Assembly (NCBI GenBank): GCA_017848125.1
Contig: JAGAJY010000183.1
Location: 1 to 52,350 of the forward strand
Length of the DNA: 52,350 nt
Source of the DNA: Oscillospiraceae bacterium
GTDB taxonomy: Bacteria > Bacillota > Clostridia > Oscillospirales > Ruminococcaceae
Direction of reading: 5' to 3'
Shown here: piece after piece, positions 24,235 through 32,104 of the stretch
How positions within the stretch are numbered: the first letter of the stretch is position 1
How the letters are laid out: every line of letters starts with the position of its first letter
The notes under the pieces: model-generated
The model's database searches: none
What the model saw: the letters and a program-made list of their open reading frames with translations, nothing else
What the model was told of the DNA's origin: nothing
Made by a program: the position numbers and the translations under genes

Positions 24235-24247
24235 CTTTCTTGATATA

Positions 24248-24276
24248 AATATACAACTCTTTACCGAAAAAGTCAA
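24248..24276 (-). promoter_or_regulatory. Promoter of the lacI-ABC operon
   Basis: Minus strand TTGACT (24276-24271), 17 bases, TATATT (24253-24248). It gives a leader of about 105 bases. Confidence 0.75.
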
Positions 24277-24473
24277 TGGTTTTGTGGCAACGCAAGAAAA
24301 AAATAGTCCTTTTGCACAATTCAGGCTATTGTATTTTTAGCATTTTAACATAAAAATCCCACAATTTCAAAACGCCTGTTCTGTAAAAGTGTTTAATTTA
24401 AACGAAAATTGTCGCAATTCACGAAAATAATTATGCACATTGAAGCACAGAAAGCTTAAACGGTTTCAGAATT

Positions 24474-24716
24474 TTATTCAACCACTCTGTAGTTGTCCGA
24501 AGCGTTTTCCTTGGTGGCATATTCCGAAACATTCAGAACCTCGACCTTAAGCGTTCTTGTTCCGAGATTTATTTCGATAATGTCCCCTACCTTCACATCA
24601 TAGGAAGCTCTGGCAGCCTTTCCGTTTACAATGACCTTTTCAGCGTCGCAGGCTTCGTTTGCAACAGTTCTGCGCTTGATGAGCCTTGTCACCTTGAGAT
24701 ATTTGTCCAGTCTCAT
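24474..24716 (-). CDS. rqcP: S4-domain RNA-binding protein, RqcP (YabO) type
   Basis: An 80-residue protein made of a single S4 domain (MRLDKYLKVTRLIKRRTVAN, KVGDIIEI). The N terminus matches Bacillus YabO/RqcP, which helps RqcH add alanine tails to stalled nascent chains on the 50S subunit; assignment is by recognition plus gene order. AAGGAG precedes ATG 24716. In Bacillus the same order yabM-mazG(yabN)-yabO is found; here hup is inserted between mazG and rqcP, as in many Clostridia. A terminator separates it from hup, so it is expressed by read-through. Confidence 0.85.
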   Translation of the reverse strand: MRLDKYLKVTRLIKRRTVANEACDAEKVIVNGKAARASYDVKVGDIIEINLGTRTLKVEVLNVSEYATKENASDNYRVVE

Positions 24717-24731
24717 AATATATATCTCCTT

Positions 24732-24766
24732 AAAAAAAGCGCCGCCCGGTATCCCCGTGCGGCGCC
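24732..24766 (-). terminator. Terminator between hup and rqcP
   Basis: GCGCCGC pairs with GCGGCGC across a 13-base partly paired loop, followed on the minus strand by seven T. It would cap the abundant hup mRNA. Confidence 0.88.
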
Positions 24767-24784
24767 GAATTATGTTCTGAAAAA

Positions 24785-25063
24785 TTACTTAACGTCAACA
24801 GCGTCCTTGAGAGCCTTACCAGCCTTGAATGCGGGGGACTTTCTTGCAGGAACAAGGATCTTCTCCTTAGTTCTGGGGTTGATAGCTTCCTTCTCCTTCT
24901 TGTCTCTTACCTCGAATGTACCGAAGCCTGTGAGCTGAACCTTGTCGCCCTCAGCAAGAGCCTCTGTAACAGCTGCGATTACAGCGTTGAGAGCCTTTTC
25001 GGAATCCTTCTTGGAAAGCTCGCTCTTCTCTGCGATTTTTGTGATGAGATCTGCCTTTGTCAT
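24785..25063 (-). CDS. hup: HU family DNA-binding protein
   Basis: Histone-like protein that bends and compacts DNA as a dimer. The 92 residues include the dimer core (ALNAVIAAVTEALAEGDKVQ), GFGTFEVRDKKEKEAINPRT and the DNA-inserting arm motif NPRTKEKILVPARKSPAFK. The ribosome site ACGGAGG and codon bias point to high expression. A short hairpin (GCGGC-TGT-GCCGC, 25090-25102) sits in the leader. A strong terminator follows immediately. Confidence 0.97.
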   Translation of the reverse strand: MTKADLITKIAEKSELSKKDSEKALNAVIAAVTEALAEGDKVQLTGFGTFEVRDKKEKEAINPRTKEKILVPARKSPAFKAGKALKDAVDVK

Positions 25064-25110
25064 TGTTCATTACCTCCGTAATTTTTTCAGCGGCTGTGCC
25101 GCAGTGCATT

Positions 25111-25890
25111 TTATTTTGCCTTCTGCCAGTAGGCATCAAGCACATCTATGTCAAGGGAACGCATATCCTTCCCTTCACAGCGTACAAGCTTTTCTGTCCT
25201 TTCAAATCTGTCTGTAAATTTCTCTGTTGCTCTTGTAAGAAGCTCCTCGGCGTCATAGCCTTTAAGTCTTACCGCATTTACAGCGGCAAACAGCATATCG
25301 CCCAGCTCCTCAGCCTCATTTTCGGGCGTATTGGCAGCTCTTACCTCGGCAATTTCGCTTTCAAGGGATCTGAGAGCAGACTCCGCATCGGGAAAATCCA
25401 TTCCCGCCCTCTGAGCACGCTTGCCTATCTTCTGTGCTCTCATAAGCGCAGGAAGTGCGGTGCATACGCTTCTGAGCGTTTCGGTATAGGTCTCCTGCCC
25501 CTTTGTCTGCTGTTTGATGTCGTTCCAATTTTTCAGAACCTCATCGCTGTCTTTTACCGAGATCTCGCCGAAAACGTGAGGGTGTCTTACAATAAGCTTC
25601 CGGCACACGTCATTCACCGAATCGGCAAATGCAAATCTGCCCTGCTCCTCCTCAATGCGTGCATGGAACACTACCTGCAAGAGAACATCGCCCAGCTCCT
25701 CCTTAAGAAGCTCGCTGTCCTCCCTGTCGATAGCCTCGCACACCTCATAGACCTCCTCAAGAAAATCCTTGCGGGTAGACTTATGATCCTGCTCCCTGTC
25801 CCAGGGGCAGCCGTTTTCCGAACGGAGTATCTCCATTATGCGAAGAAGATCATCAATATCATAGGTTTCTTTAAACTGAAAATCCATCAT
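25111..25890 (-). CDS. mazG: Nucleoside triphosphate pyrophosphohydrolase MazG
   Basis: Housecleaning enzyme that converts aberrant NTPs to NMPs and pyrophosphate. It has two all-alpha MazG domains. The first carries ENGCPWDREQDH and the metal motif EEVYEVCEAI with EELGDVLLQV; the second has SEIAEVRAA and EELGDMLFA. Length 259 fits the two-domain enzyme. AAAAGGAAG precedes ATG 25890. A weak promoter may lie at 25959-25987 (TTGAAT, 17 bases, TAATAT on the minus strand). Position between the MVF flippase and hup is the conserved Clostridial order. Confidence 0.94.
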   Translation of the reverse strand: MMDFQFKETYDIDDLLRIMEILRSENGCPWDREQDHKSTRKDFLEEVYEVCEAIDREDSELLKEELGDVLLQVVFHARIEEEQGRFAFADSVNDVCRKLIVRHPHVFGEISVKDSDEVLKNWNDIKQQTKGQETYTETLRSVCTALPALMRAQKIGKRAQRAGMDFPDAESALRSLESEIAEVRAANTPENEAEELGDMLFAAVNAVRLKGYDAEELLTRATEKFTDRFERTEKLVRCEGKDMRSLDIDVLDAYWQKAK

Positions 25891-26005
25891 AAACTTCCTT
25901 TTGCCGAATCGGGCAGAAATCCGACGGAATATCTCGTTTTGAAAAACCGTCTTTTAATATATTAACCGATAAATCCAAATAATTCAAGTAGGTTTTCAAA
26001 TTTTT

Positions 26006-27664
26006 TTAAGAAATCAGCATTTTTAACGTACTTTTCGTGAATATGCCCGAAAAATATGTTGCTAATATGAAAAAAATTCCGCCTGCACAGCAGGAAACAA
26101 GGGTTATCACAGCGTTATTCCCATTTACTGACAGCCAATTAAAAGTAAAAAATGCGGTCACGGCACAGACTGCACCGCTTATCAGGATACGCAGAAACGT
26201 ACCTGAAAATCCCTTTAAATCAAATCCGCAGTGCCTTGCAAGCATTACAGCCGACATTATGCAAATGAGAATGTAGCACATAAGTGTGGAAATTGCCGCA
26301 CCCGTTACATTGAGCCTTGGCTGAGCGGTCAGTATCACATTTCCCATAAGCTTCACCGCCGCACCGACAGCCATTATCTTAACGGGGATATCAGCCCTGT
26401 CCGCCGCCTGCAATACCGAAAAAGCCGCCGAGGATATACACACAAAGGGAACGGCAAGCCCCAGTATTTTCATAGATTCCGCACACACGGCTATTTCAAG
26501 CTCACGTCCGCCGAAAAGCGTTCTGAGTATAGGCTCGCCCACAGCGAATATCCCCAGCCCCGAGGGAACGGACACCAGCGCCGCCGCAAGCACAGCTCCC
26601 CTTGCACATTCTCCAAGACGGCTCATATCCCCCTCCGCCTTTGCCGCCGCAGCCGCAGGAAGCATACTTTTTCCGAACATATTCGTTACCGAGGGCACAA
26701 GATTGAATACCGTCACCGCAAGTCCCGTAAAGCTTCCGTAAATGAAATTGGGCATTTCGTCATATGCTATGCCCGAGCCGAGAAGCCCCGAAAATATATG
26801 AGGAGAGGTTTCCGTCAGCCTTTTAAGGGAACGCATAACGGTTACAAGGTCAATGAGCGAGGTCAGATTTATGACAAGTGCGCCCACAGCCGCAGGAACA
26901 GCCGTTGCCAGAAGTTCACGGGCAATACGCTTTTTATCTTCGCCTGTGAACTTTTCCCCATCATCCGATCTGCTTTCGCCTCTGTCACGGATCAGAATAT
27001 AGATAAGACCCGCAAATGAAGACAATGTTATTCCCAGAACAGCAGCCGCCGCACCGTAGGGAATGACAGCCTCCCTTTCAAGAGAAGCACAGCCTGTTAC
27101 AGCCGTAAAAAGCTCGGGACGATTTTCGGCAGTCCATAAAGTAAGTCCGCAGAGCCCGAGTCCGAAAATGACCTTTCCTGCGCCCTCTATCACCTGCGAT
27201 ACCGCTGTAGGGTACATATTCCTCATACCCTCCGCATAGCCCCTGTAAACCGATACAAGACAGCCTGCCAGCACAGTTGGCGCTATGGCGATCACCGCAG
27301 GGACAGCCGAAACGTCCCCAGAAGCAAATCTGCATAAAGGATATGCCCCAAGCATTATCAGCAGGCTTGCCAGAAGTCCCACAGCCCCGAAAAGCCGCAA
27401 TGCCGTTTTTCTGACGGCAAGGGTATCCGAAAGCCTGTCCCTTGCGGCTGCGGCTGACACAGACCTTGCAACAGCCGCAGGAAGTCCTGTTACGGAAATC
27501 GCATACACAGGCATAAATATCCCATATGCCGCCGAAAAGCAGCCCATACCGAAGCCGCCAAGCATATTTGCAAGAGGTATCCTGAACAAAGCGCCCATTA
27601 CCTTTACAATAAGTGCGGAGACTATGAGGACCGCCGAGCCGTAAAGAAATCCCTGCTTTTTCAC
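26006..27664 (-). CDS. MVF/SpoVB-like lipid flippase (YabM-type)
   Basis: Polytopic membrane protein of the MOP superfamily, 552 residues and about 14 helices, proposed to flip lipid-linked glycans. Hallmarks are the first helix GSAVLIVSALIVKVMGALFRIPLANMLG (split here only in words: first helix then the IPL-x-N-x-LG turn) and YRGYAEGMRNMYPTAVSQV. Start GTG 27664 follows GGGAG with 7-base spacing; the open frame to 27772 has no ribosome site. Relatives are SpoVB of sporulation and YabM; the mazG-hup-rqcP neighbours favour YabM/SpoVB-like. Whether this organism sporulates cannot be judged. Confidence 0.88.
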   Translation of the reverse strand: MKKQGFLYGSAVLIVSALIVKVMGALFRIPLANMLGGFGMGCFSAAYGIFMPVYAISVTGLPAAVARSVSAAAARDRLSDTLAVRKTALRLFGAVGLLASLLIMLGAYPLCRFASGDVSAVPAVIAIAPTVLAGCLVSVYRGYAEGMRNMYPTAVSQVIEGAGKVIFGLGLCGLTLWTAENRPELFTAVTGCASLEREAVIPYGAAAAVLGITLSSFAGLIYILIRDRGESRSDDGEKFTGEDKKRIARELLATAVPAAVGALVINLTSLIDLVTVMRSLKRLTETSPHIFSGLLGSGIAYDEMPNFIYGSFTGLAVTVFNLVPSVTNMFGKSMLPAAAAAKAEGDMSRLGECARGAVLAAALVSVPSGLGIFAVGEPILRTLFGGRELEIAVCAESMKILGLAVPFVCISSAAFSVLQAADRADIPVKIMAVGAAVKLMGNVILTAQPRLNVTGAAISTLMCYILICIMSAVMLARHCGFDLKGFSGTFLRILISGAVCAVTAFFTFNWLSVNGNNAVITLVSCCAGGIFFILATYFSGIFTKSTLKMLIS

Positions 27665-27716
27665 ATCATCACTCCCTGTCCGTTTTCCAAAGCAGTATTT
27701 TTCTTTTAATTTTATG

Positions 27717-27745
27717 TTGCGTTCCGTAAAAATATGTGGTATAAT
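27717..27745 (+). promoter_or_regulatory. Promoter of the aminotransferase-trpS operon
   Basis: TTGCGT (27717-27722), 17 bases, TATAAT (27740-27745) preceded by TGG. Confidence 0.75.
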
Positions 27746-27818
27746 AAAGAAGTTATCCAAATATTTACTCAAAGCCGCAGCTATTTCGGCTTAGCTTATG
27801 AAAGGAAAGACATTACCT

Positions 27819-29009
27819 ATGAATTATAAATTTTCAGACAAGATCTCGGGGCTTAAGCCCTCTGCAATAAGAGAGATACTCAAAGCCACCGCAGACCCCA
27901 ATATCATTGCATTTGCCGCAGGAAATCCCGCACCCGACGCATTTCCTGTTGACGTAATAAAGCGATTCACCGATGAGATACTCGAAAAGAATCCCATTGC
28001 CGCTCTCCAGTACGGCGCAACAGAGGGCTATACCCCTCTCAGAGACGCAGTAAAGAAGCGCCTTGCCGCTCAGAACAGCTTTTCCGACAGAGATGAGCTT
28101 ATCATTACCTCGGGCGGTCAGCAGGCTTCCGAGCTTTCCTGCAAGATATTCCTCAATGAGGGGGATACTCTTATCTGTGAAAGCCCCAGCTTTATCGGCT
28201 GTCTGAACGCATTCCGCTCCTATAATGCAAATCTTGCGGGTGTTGAGATGGACGATGAGGGAATCAGCATTGCAGGTCTTGAAGAAGCGGTGAAAAGCAA
28301 TAAAAACTGCAAGCTTCTCTACATCATTCCCAACTTCCAGAATCCCTCGGGCAGATGTATGTCAGCCGAAAGAAGAAAGGCAGTTTATGAATTTGCCTGC
28401 AAAAACGACCTCATCATTATCGAGGATAATCCCTACGGCGAGCTGAGATTCGGCGGCGAGGACATTCCCTCTGTCAAATCCCTTGATACCGAGGGCAGAG
28501 TCATCTACGCAGGAAGCTTCTCAAAGGTAGTTTCTCCCGGAATGAGAATTGGCTTCATTGCAGCCGCACCCGAGATAATCTCCAAAATCGTTGTCTGCAA
28601 GCAGGTTTCCGACGTTCATTCAAATATTCTTGCTCAGATGATATGCCACAAGATACTCACCGAATATGATTTCGATTCCCACATCGAAATGCTCAGAGGA
28701 ATTTACAAGAGAAAATACACTATTATGGCAGAGGGCATAAAAGAACACTTCTCCTCAAAGGTAAAGGTGACAGAGCCTCAGGGCGGACTGTTCATCTGGG
28801 GAACTCTCCCCGAGGGAAGCGATATGCTTGAATTCTGCCGAAAGGCAATAGAGCGCAGAGTTGCCGTTGTTCCCGGAACAGCGTTCCTTACCGATGAAAA
28901 TGCCGCAACAACAAGCTTTAGAATGAATTTCTCCACACCCTCCGACGAACAGCTCAGAGAGGGCTGCGAGATCCTCGGAAAACTTACAAAAGAGCTTTAC
29001 GGCGAATAA
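27819..29009 (+). CDS. PLP-dependent aminotransferase class I/II (2-aminoadipate aminotransferase-like)
   Basis: Fold-type I aminotransferase of 396 residues; donor and acceptor unknown. PLP lysine lies in GSFSKVVSPGMRIGF, the pyridine-ring Asp in IIEDNPYGELRF and the substrate-carboxylate Arg in TSFRMNFSTP. The N-terminal LKPSAIREILKATADPNIIAFAAGNPAP (first part ending at ILK) resembles LysN/MocR-domain aminotransferases, but no HTH domain is attached. I chose ATG 27819; an in-frame ATG at 27798 has no ribosome site, although for 27819 the AAAGGA site is a little distant. It lies 18 bases before trpS. Confidence 0.9.
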   Translation: MNYKFSDKISGLKPSAIREILKATADPNIIAFAAGNPAPDAFPVDVIKRFTDEILEKNPIAALQYGATEGYTPLRDAVKKRLAAQNSFSDRDELIITSGGQQASELSCKIFLNEGDTLICESPSFIGCLNAFRSYNANLAGVEMDDEGISIAGLEEAVKSNKNCKLLYIIPNFQNPSGRCMSAERRKAVYEFACKNDLIIIEDNPYGELRFGGEDIPSVKSLDTEGRVIYAGSFSKVVSPGMRIGFIAAAPEIISKIVVCKQVSDVHSNILAQMICHKILTEYDFDSHIEMLRGIYKRKYTIMAEGIKEHFSSKVKVTEPQGGLFIWGTLPEGSDMLEFCRKAIERRVAVVPGTAFLTDENAATTSFRMNFSTPSDEQLREGCEILGKLTKELYGE

Positions 29010-29027
29010 GAAAGGGGTCAACACAAA

Positions 29028-30035
29028 ATGTCAGATACACATGAAAAGAAGATAATATTCAGCGGAATCCAGCCCACAGGCACTTTCACGCTGGGAAACT
29101 ATATAGGTGCAGTCCGCAACTGGACAAAGCTCCAGGACGAATACAACTGCATCTACTCCATCGTTGATATGCACGCAATAACCGTCCGTCAGGATCCTGC
29201 AAAGCTTCGTCAGCACACAATGGAGGCATACGCTCTTATTATGGCTTGCGGCGTTGACCCCGAAAAGTCCGTTGCATTCATTCAGAGCCACAACAAATGC
29301 CACGCAGAGCTTAACTGGGTTCTCTCATGCTCCACACAGTTCGGCGAGCTTTCAAGAATGACTCAGTTCAAGGCAAAATCCGAAAAGCACCCCGACGATA
29401 TAAACGCAGGTCTTTTCACCTATCCCGTGCTTATGGCAGGCGATATCCTTCTCTACCAGACCGACCTTGTGCCTATCGGCGCAGACCAGAAGCAGCATCT
29501 GGAGCTTGCAAGAAACGTAGCTCAGCGCTTCAATCAGAAGTACGGCGAGCTGTTCAAGATTCCCGAGCCTTACATTCCCAAGGTAGGCGCAAGGGTAATG
29601 AGCCTTCAGGACCCCACAAAGAAAATGTCCAAGTCTGATGATAATCAGAATTCCTGCATTTATATCCTTGATGACAAGGATACCATAATCAGAAAATTCA
29701 AAAAGGCTGTTACCGATTCCGAGGCAAAGGTGCGCTATGCAGAGGGCAAGGACGGAATAAACAACCTTATGTCCATCTATTCCGTTGTTACAGGCAAGAG
29801 CTATGACGACATTGAAAAGGAATTTGACGGCAAGGGCTACGGCGATTTCAAGCTTGCCGTAGGCGAGGCTGTTGCAGACCATCTTGAACCTGTCCGCACA
29901 AAGTTCGCTCAGCTTATTGCCGACAAGGCATATCTTAAGGAATGTTACACAAAGGGCGCAGAGCAAGCTGTCCGTATGTCTCAGAAAACCATGGCAAAGG
30001 CATACCGCAAGGTAGGCTTTGTGGATATCAGATAA
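29028..30035 (+). CDS. trpS: Tryptophanyl-tRNA synthetase
   Basis: Charges tRNA-Trp. Class I synthetase with the HIGH-like segment SGIQPTGTFTLGNYIGA, the signature KMSKSDDNQN and the tryptophan-pocket region MAGDILLYQTDLVPIGADQ. Length 335 is normal. GAAAGGGG lies 10 bases before ATG 29028. Cotranscribed with the aminotransferase; no T-box leader is seen, because the gene lies within an operon whose short leader (27745-27818) has no room for one. Followed by a strong terminator. Confidence 0.97.
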   Translation: MSDTHEKKIIFSGIQPTGTFTLGNYIGAVRNWTKLQDEYNCIYSIVDMHAITVRQDPAKLRQHTMEAYALIMACGVDPEKSVAFIQSHNKCHAELNWVLSCSTQFGELSRMTQFKAKSEKHPDDINAGLFTYPVLMAGDILLYQTDLVPIGADQKQHLELARNVAQRFNQKYGELFKIPEPYIPKVGARVMSLQDPTKKMSKSDDNQNSCIYILDDKDTIIRKFKKAVTDSEAKVRYAEGKDGINNLMSIYSVVTGKSYDDIEKEFDGKGYGDFKLAVGEAVADHLEPVRTKFAQLIADKAYLKECYTKGAEQAVRMSQKTMAKAYRKVGFVDIR

Positions 30036-30040
30036 TTTTT

Positions 30041-30073
30041 TCGGGAAACGTGATACACGTTTCCCGATTTTTT
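30041..30073 (+). terminator. Terminator of trpS
   Basis: TCGGGAAACGTG pairs with CACGTTTCCCGA around a 3-base loop, followed by six T. Confidence 0.92.
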
Positions 30074-30090
30074 AAAAGGGGGGTAATAGT

Positions 30091-30846
30091 ATAAAATACA
30101 ACAAAAAACTTGATTTTGCTGATATATTTACGGGAATTGTTTTTGCATTTATCGGAATAGCCTTTTTCGTAATGATTCTGTCCCTTGCACCGTACAACAG
30201 GGAGATATGGTGGCTTATTTTCATTCCGCTGATATTCCTTGTTACAAGCTATTTCAAATTCAAGCCTGTCAGCCTCTTTGAAAAACACAAGTATTCCCCC
30301 GATAAGCAGCCCACGAAAAAAATGTGCCGTATGATTGAAAAGGCATATGAACTTCACCGCAAAGAAAACTCCGACAGAAAGCCTGTTGAAGAAGAACTTC
30401 AGCCAACGGGAAATATTATCCTCAACAAGAAAAAATTCATTGACGGAATGACCGCTCTTATCGACAGTACGGGAATGACAAGAGCAGAGTATGACAGCGA
30501 CTATTACAGCGGCGAGCTGTTCAAATGTATGTCGGCTATGATGAATATCAGCCGAAGCTATGTTACCTACAGCGATATTCACGGGAATCAGCACATAATA
30601 AGCACCAAGAAGATACGCTGTGTTTACCCTTATATCGAAAACACCAATATGTACAGCTATGGTTTGCTTATGACCGTAATGCAGAAGTTCTACATAATAA
30701 TTGTAACAGAAGAATTTACATATAAGTTTGCAATATCCCAATATATGGACAGACCCGTTATGGACGCATTCAGAAGGCTTATCCCCTATCTTCACTATGA
30801 ATGTGACCTTTACAGCTATCCCTTTTCCGCAGATCATACAGAATAA
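30091..30846 (+). CDS. Unknown membrane protein with two N-terminal helices; possible ATA start
   Basis: I do not recognise a family. The chain shows two membrane segments (IFTGIVFAFIGIAFFVMIL and IWWLIFIPLIFLVTSYF), then about 170 soluble residues with a beta-rich part (YVTYSDIHGNQHIISTKKI, FYIIIVTEEFTYKFAI) that recalls YcxB-like domains. The first ATG (30172) cuts off helix 1 and has no ribosome site. The frame opens after TAA at 30073 and contains no ATG, GTG or TTG before 30172, but AAGGGGGG (30076-30083) is perfectly placed for ATA at 30091. Hence either a rare ATA start, or an ATG lost by mutation. It directly follows the trpS terminator. Confidence 0.6.
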   Translation: MKYNKKLDFADIFTGIVFAFIGIAFFVMILSLAPYNREIWWLIFIPLIFLVTSYFKFKPVSLFEKHKYSPDKQPTKKMCRMIEKAYELHRKENSDRKPVEEELQPTGNIILNKKKFIDGMTALIDSTGMTRAEYDSDYYSGELFKCMSAMMNISRSYVTYSDIHGNQHIISTKKIRCVYPYIENTNMYSYGLLMTVMQKFYIIIVTEEFTYKFAISQYMDRPVMDAFRRLIPYLHYECDLYSYPFSADHTE

Positions 30847-30849
30847 AAA

Positions 30850-30886
30850 AAGCTGATGTACATCTTTTGAAAATGTACATCAGCTT
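30850..30886. terminator. Bidirectional terminator
   Basis: A 14-base-pair stem (30850-30863 with 30873-30886). On the minus strand it is followed by seven T (for degV); on the plus strand by TATTCTTTT (for the membrane protein). Confidence 0.88.
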
Positions 30887-30892
30887 ATTCTT

Positions 30893-31786
30893 TTACTTTA
30901 CAGCGTCTCTGTTATTGCCGATAAATGCAAGCACGATACCGCCGCCGCCTGTATGAGCACCGATAACGGGACCTACTGTAATGTATCTGATTCTCTTTAC
31001 ATCGGGCATTTCACTGAGGATCATTCTTCCTACCTCCTCAGCATCCGCAAGGCATTCGCCGTGACCGATAAATACTTCCTCGTTCTCGCCGGGAATGTAT
31101 TTCTGCTTCATATGCTTCACGATAGTTTCGTGAGCCTTCTTCTTGCCGCTTGCCTTGCCGTAGTTAACGATACGTCCGCTGTCATCAACTGTGATAAGAG
31201 GCTTAACGTTAAGAATACTGCCGATAACCGCAGAAGCCTTGGAAAGGCGTCCGCCTCTGTGGAGGTGATTAAGATCCTCAACCGATACAAGGTGAACAAC
31301 GTGTCCCTTTGTTCTCTCGGCATACTTTACAAGCTCGTCCAAAGGCACGCCCGCAGCCTTCTTCTTAACGCAAAGGTGCAGAAGAAGACCCTGACCGTTT
31401 GTGGCACAGGTGGAGTCAACGACTCTGATAACGCTGCCGGGGTGCTTTGCCATAATATCCTCGGCTGCGATCTGTGTAGTCTGATAGGACGCACTGAGTC
31501 CTCCCGAGAAGCTGAGGAAGAATATATCATATCCCTTATCAACAAGCTTCTCCATTTTCTTGGTAACTTCCTCATAGGAAAGAGGGTCTGTTGTAGGCAT
31601 ACTGCCCTTCTTCATTCTGTCATAGAAGCTCTTTGTATCCATTTCTCTCTCAGAGCACTGGGTAAACTTCTGATGGTCTATAGTATAACTAAAACCCACC
31701 ACTTCAACATTATTTACAGTATAATACCGCTTATCCATATCACCGCAGGAGTCGGTAACAATGATATATTCACGATTTTCTTCCAT
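30893..31786 (-). CDS. DegV family fatty-acid-binding protein
   Basis: DegV proteins bind a fatty acid and, as FakB, present it to the kinase FakA for phosphorylation. The 297-residue protein has the N-terminal IIVTDSCGDMD (ligand-site TDS), the GSMPTTDPLSYEE segment, FLSFSGGLSASYQ and the C-terminal VGPVIGAHTGGGGIVLAF that positions the carboxylate. ATG 31786 follows GGGGAG; upstream open frame to 31870 is leader. Monocistronic, with a consensus promoter and shared terminator. Confidence 0.93.
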   Translation of the reverse strand: MEENREYIIVTDSCGDMDKRYYTVNNVEVVGFSYTIDHQKFTQCSEREMDTKSFYDRMKKGSMPTTDPLSYEEVTKKMEKLVDKGYDIFFLSFSGGLSASYQTTQIAAEDIMAKHPGSVIRVVDSTCATNGQGLLLHLCVKKKAAGVPLDELVKYAERTKGHVVHLVSVEDLNHLHRGGRLSKASAVIGSILNVKPLITVDDSGRIVNYGKASGKKKAHETIVKHMKQKYIPGENEEVFIGHGECLADAEEVGRMILSEMPDVKRIRYITVGPVIGAHTGGGGIVLAFIGNNRDAVK

Positions 31787-32104
31787 TATAGACACTCCCC
31801 TATTCAAATTTTTATAATGCGGAAAACGGGTAAAATATGTATAGGTCAGCCCGTGTACATTATTCCACATACATTATATCACAATTTTTTTATATTGTAA
31901 ATACCTATTTAGTATTTTGATTCTTTTTGTGAGTTTGCTACAAAAAAACATTTTTTCAATGTGCAAAGTATAGAAATATATTTTACCGAAAATTTCATTT
32001 GCCTTTGTCTGACCATTTTCCGAATATTGCAGAAAAAAATATCAATACTATTGCAAAGACCAAAAATATAACTTAAATCTAACCTTGAAAGGAAGTACAG
32101 CTAT
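31787..32104. other. Divergent intergenic region degV / sugar-binding protein
   Basis: 318 bases, very AT-rich. It contains the degV promoter (31873-31901). For the plus-strand importer I find no convincing promoter; weak candidates near 32052-32080 have poor -10 boxes. No operator palindrome of the AAACGTTT type occurs here. Confidence 0.5.
31873..31901 (-). promoter_or_regulatory. Promoter of degV
   Basis: Minus strand TTTACA (31901-31896), 17 bases, TATAAT (31878-31873). Confidence 0.8.

Larger units (their letters stand above)
24136..24473. other. Intergenic region between rqcP and lacI
   Basis: AT-rich 338-base gap. It holds the lacI promoter and operator (listed separately) and a third operator-like sequence TTAAACGGTTTCA (24457-24469) next to the end of rqcP. 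No terminator for rqcP and no further gene is visible. Confidence 0.6.

Noticed and set aside
25057-25965. Plus-strand open frame of about 300 codons
   Set aside because: It is the shadow of mazG, with no start signal.
27745-27818. T-box leader for the trpS operon
   Set aside because: The leader is only about 70 bases and shows no T-box core or specifier stem.
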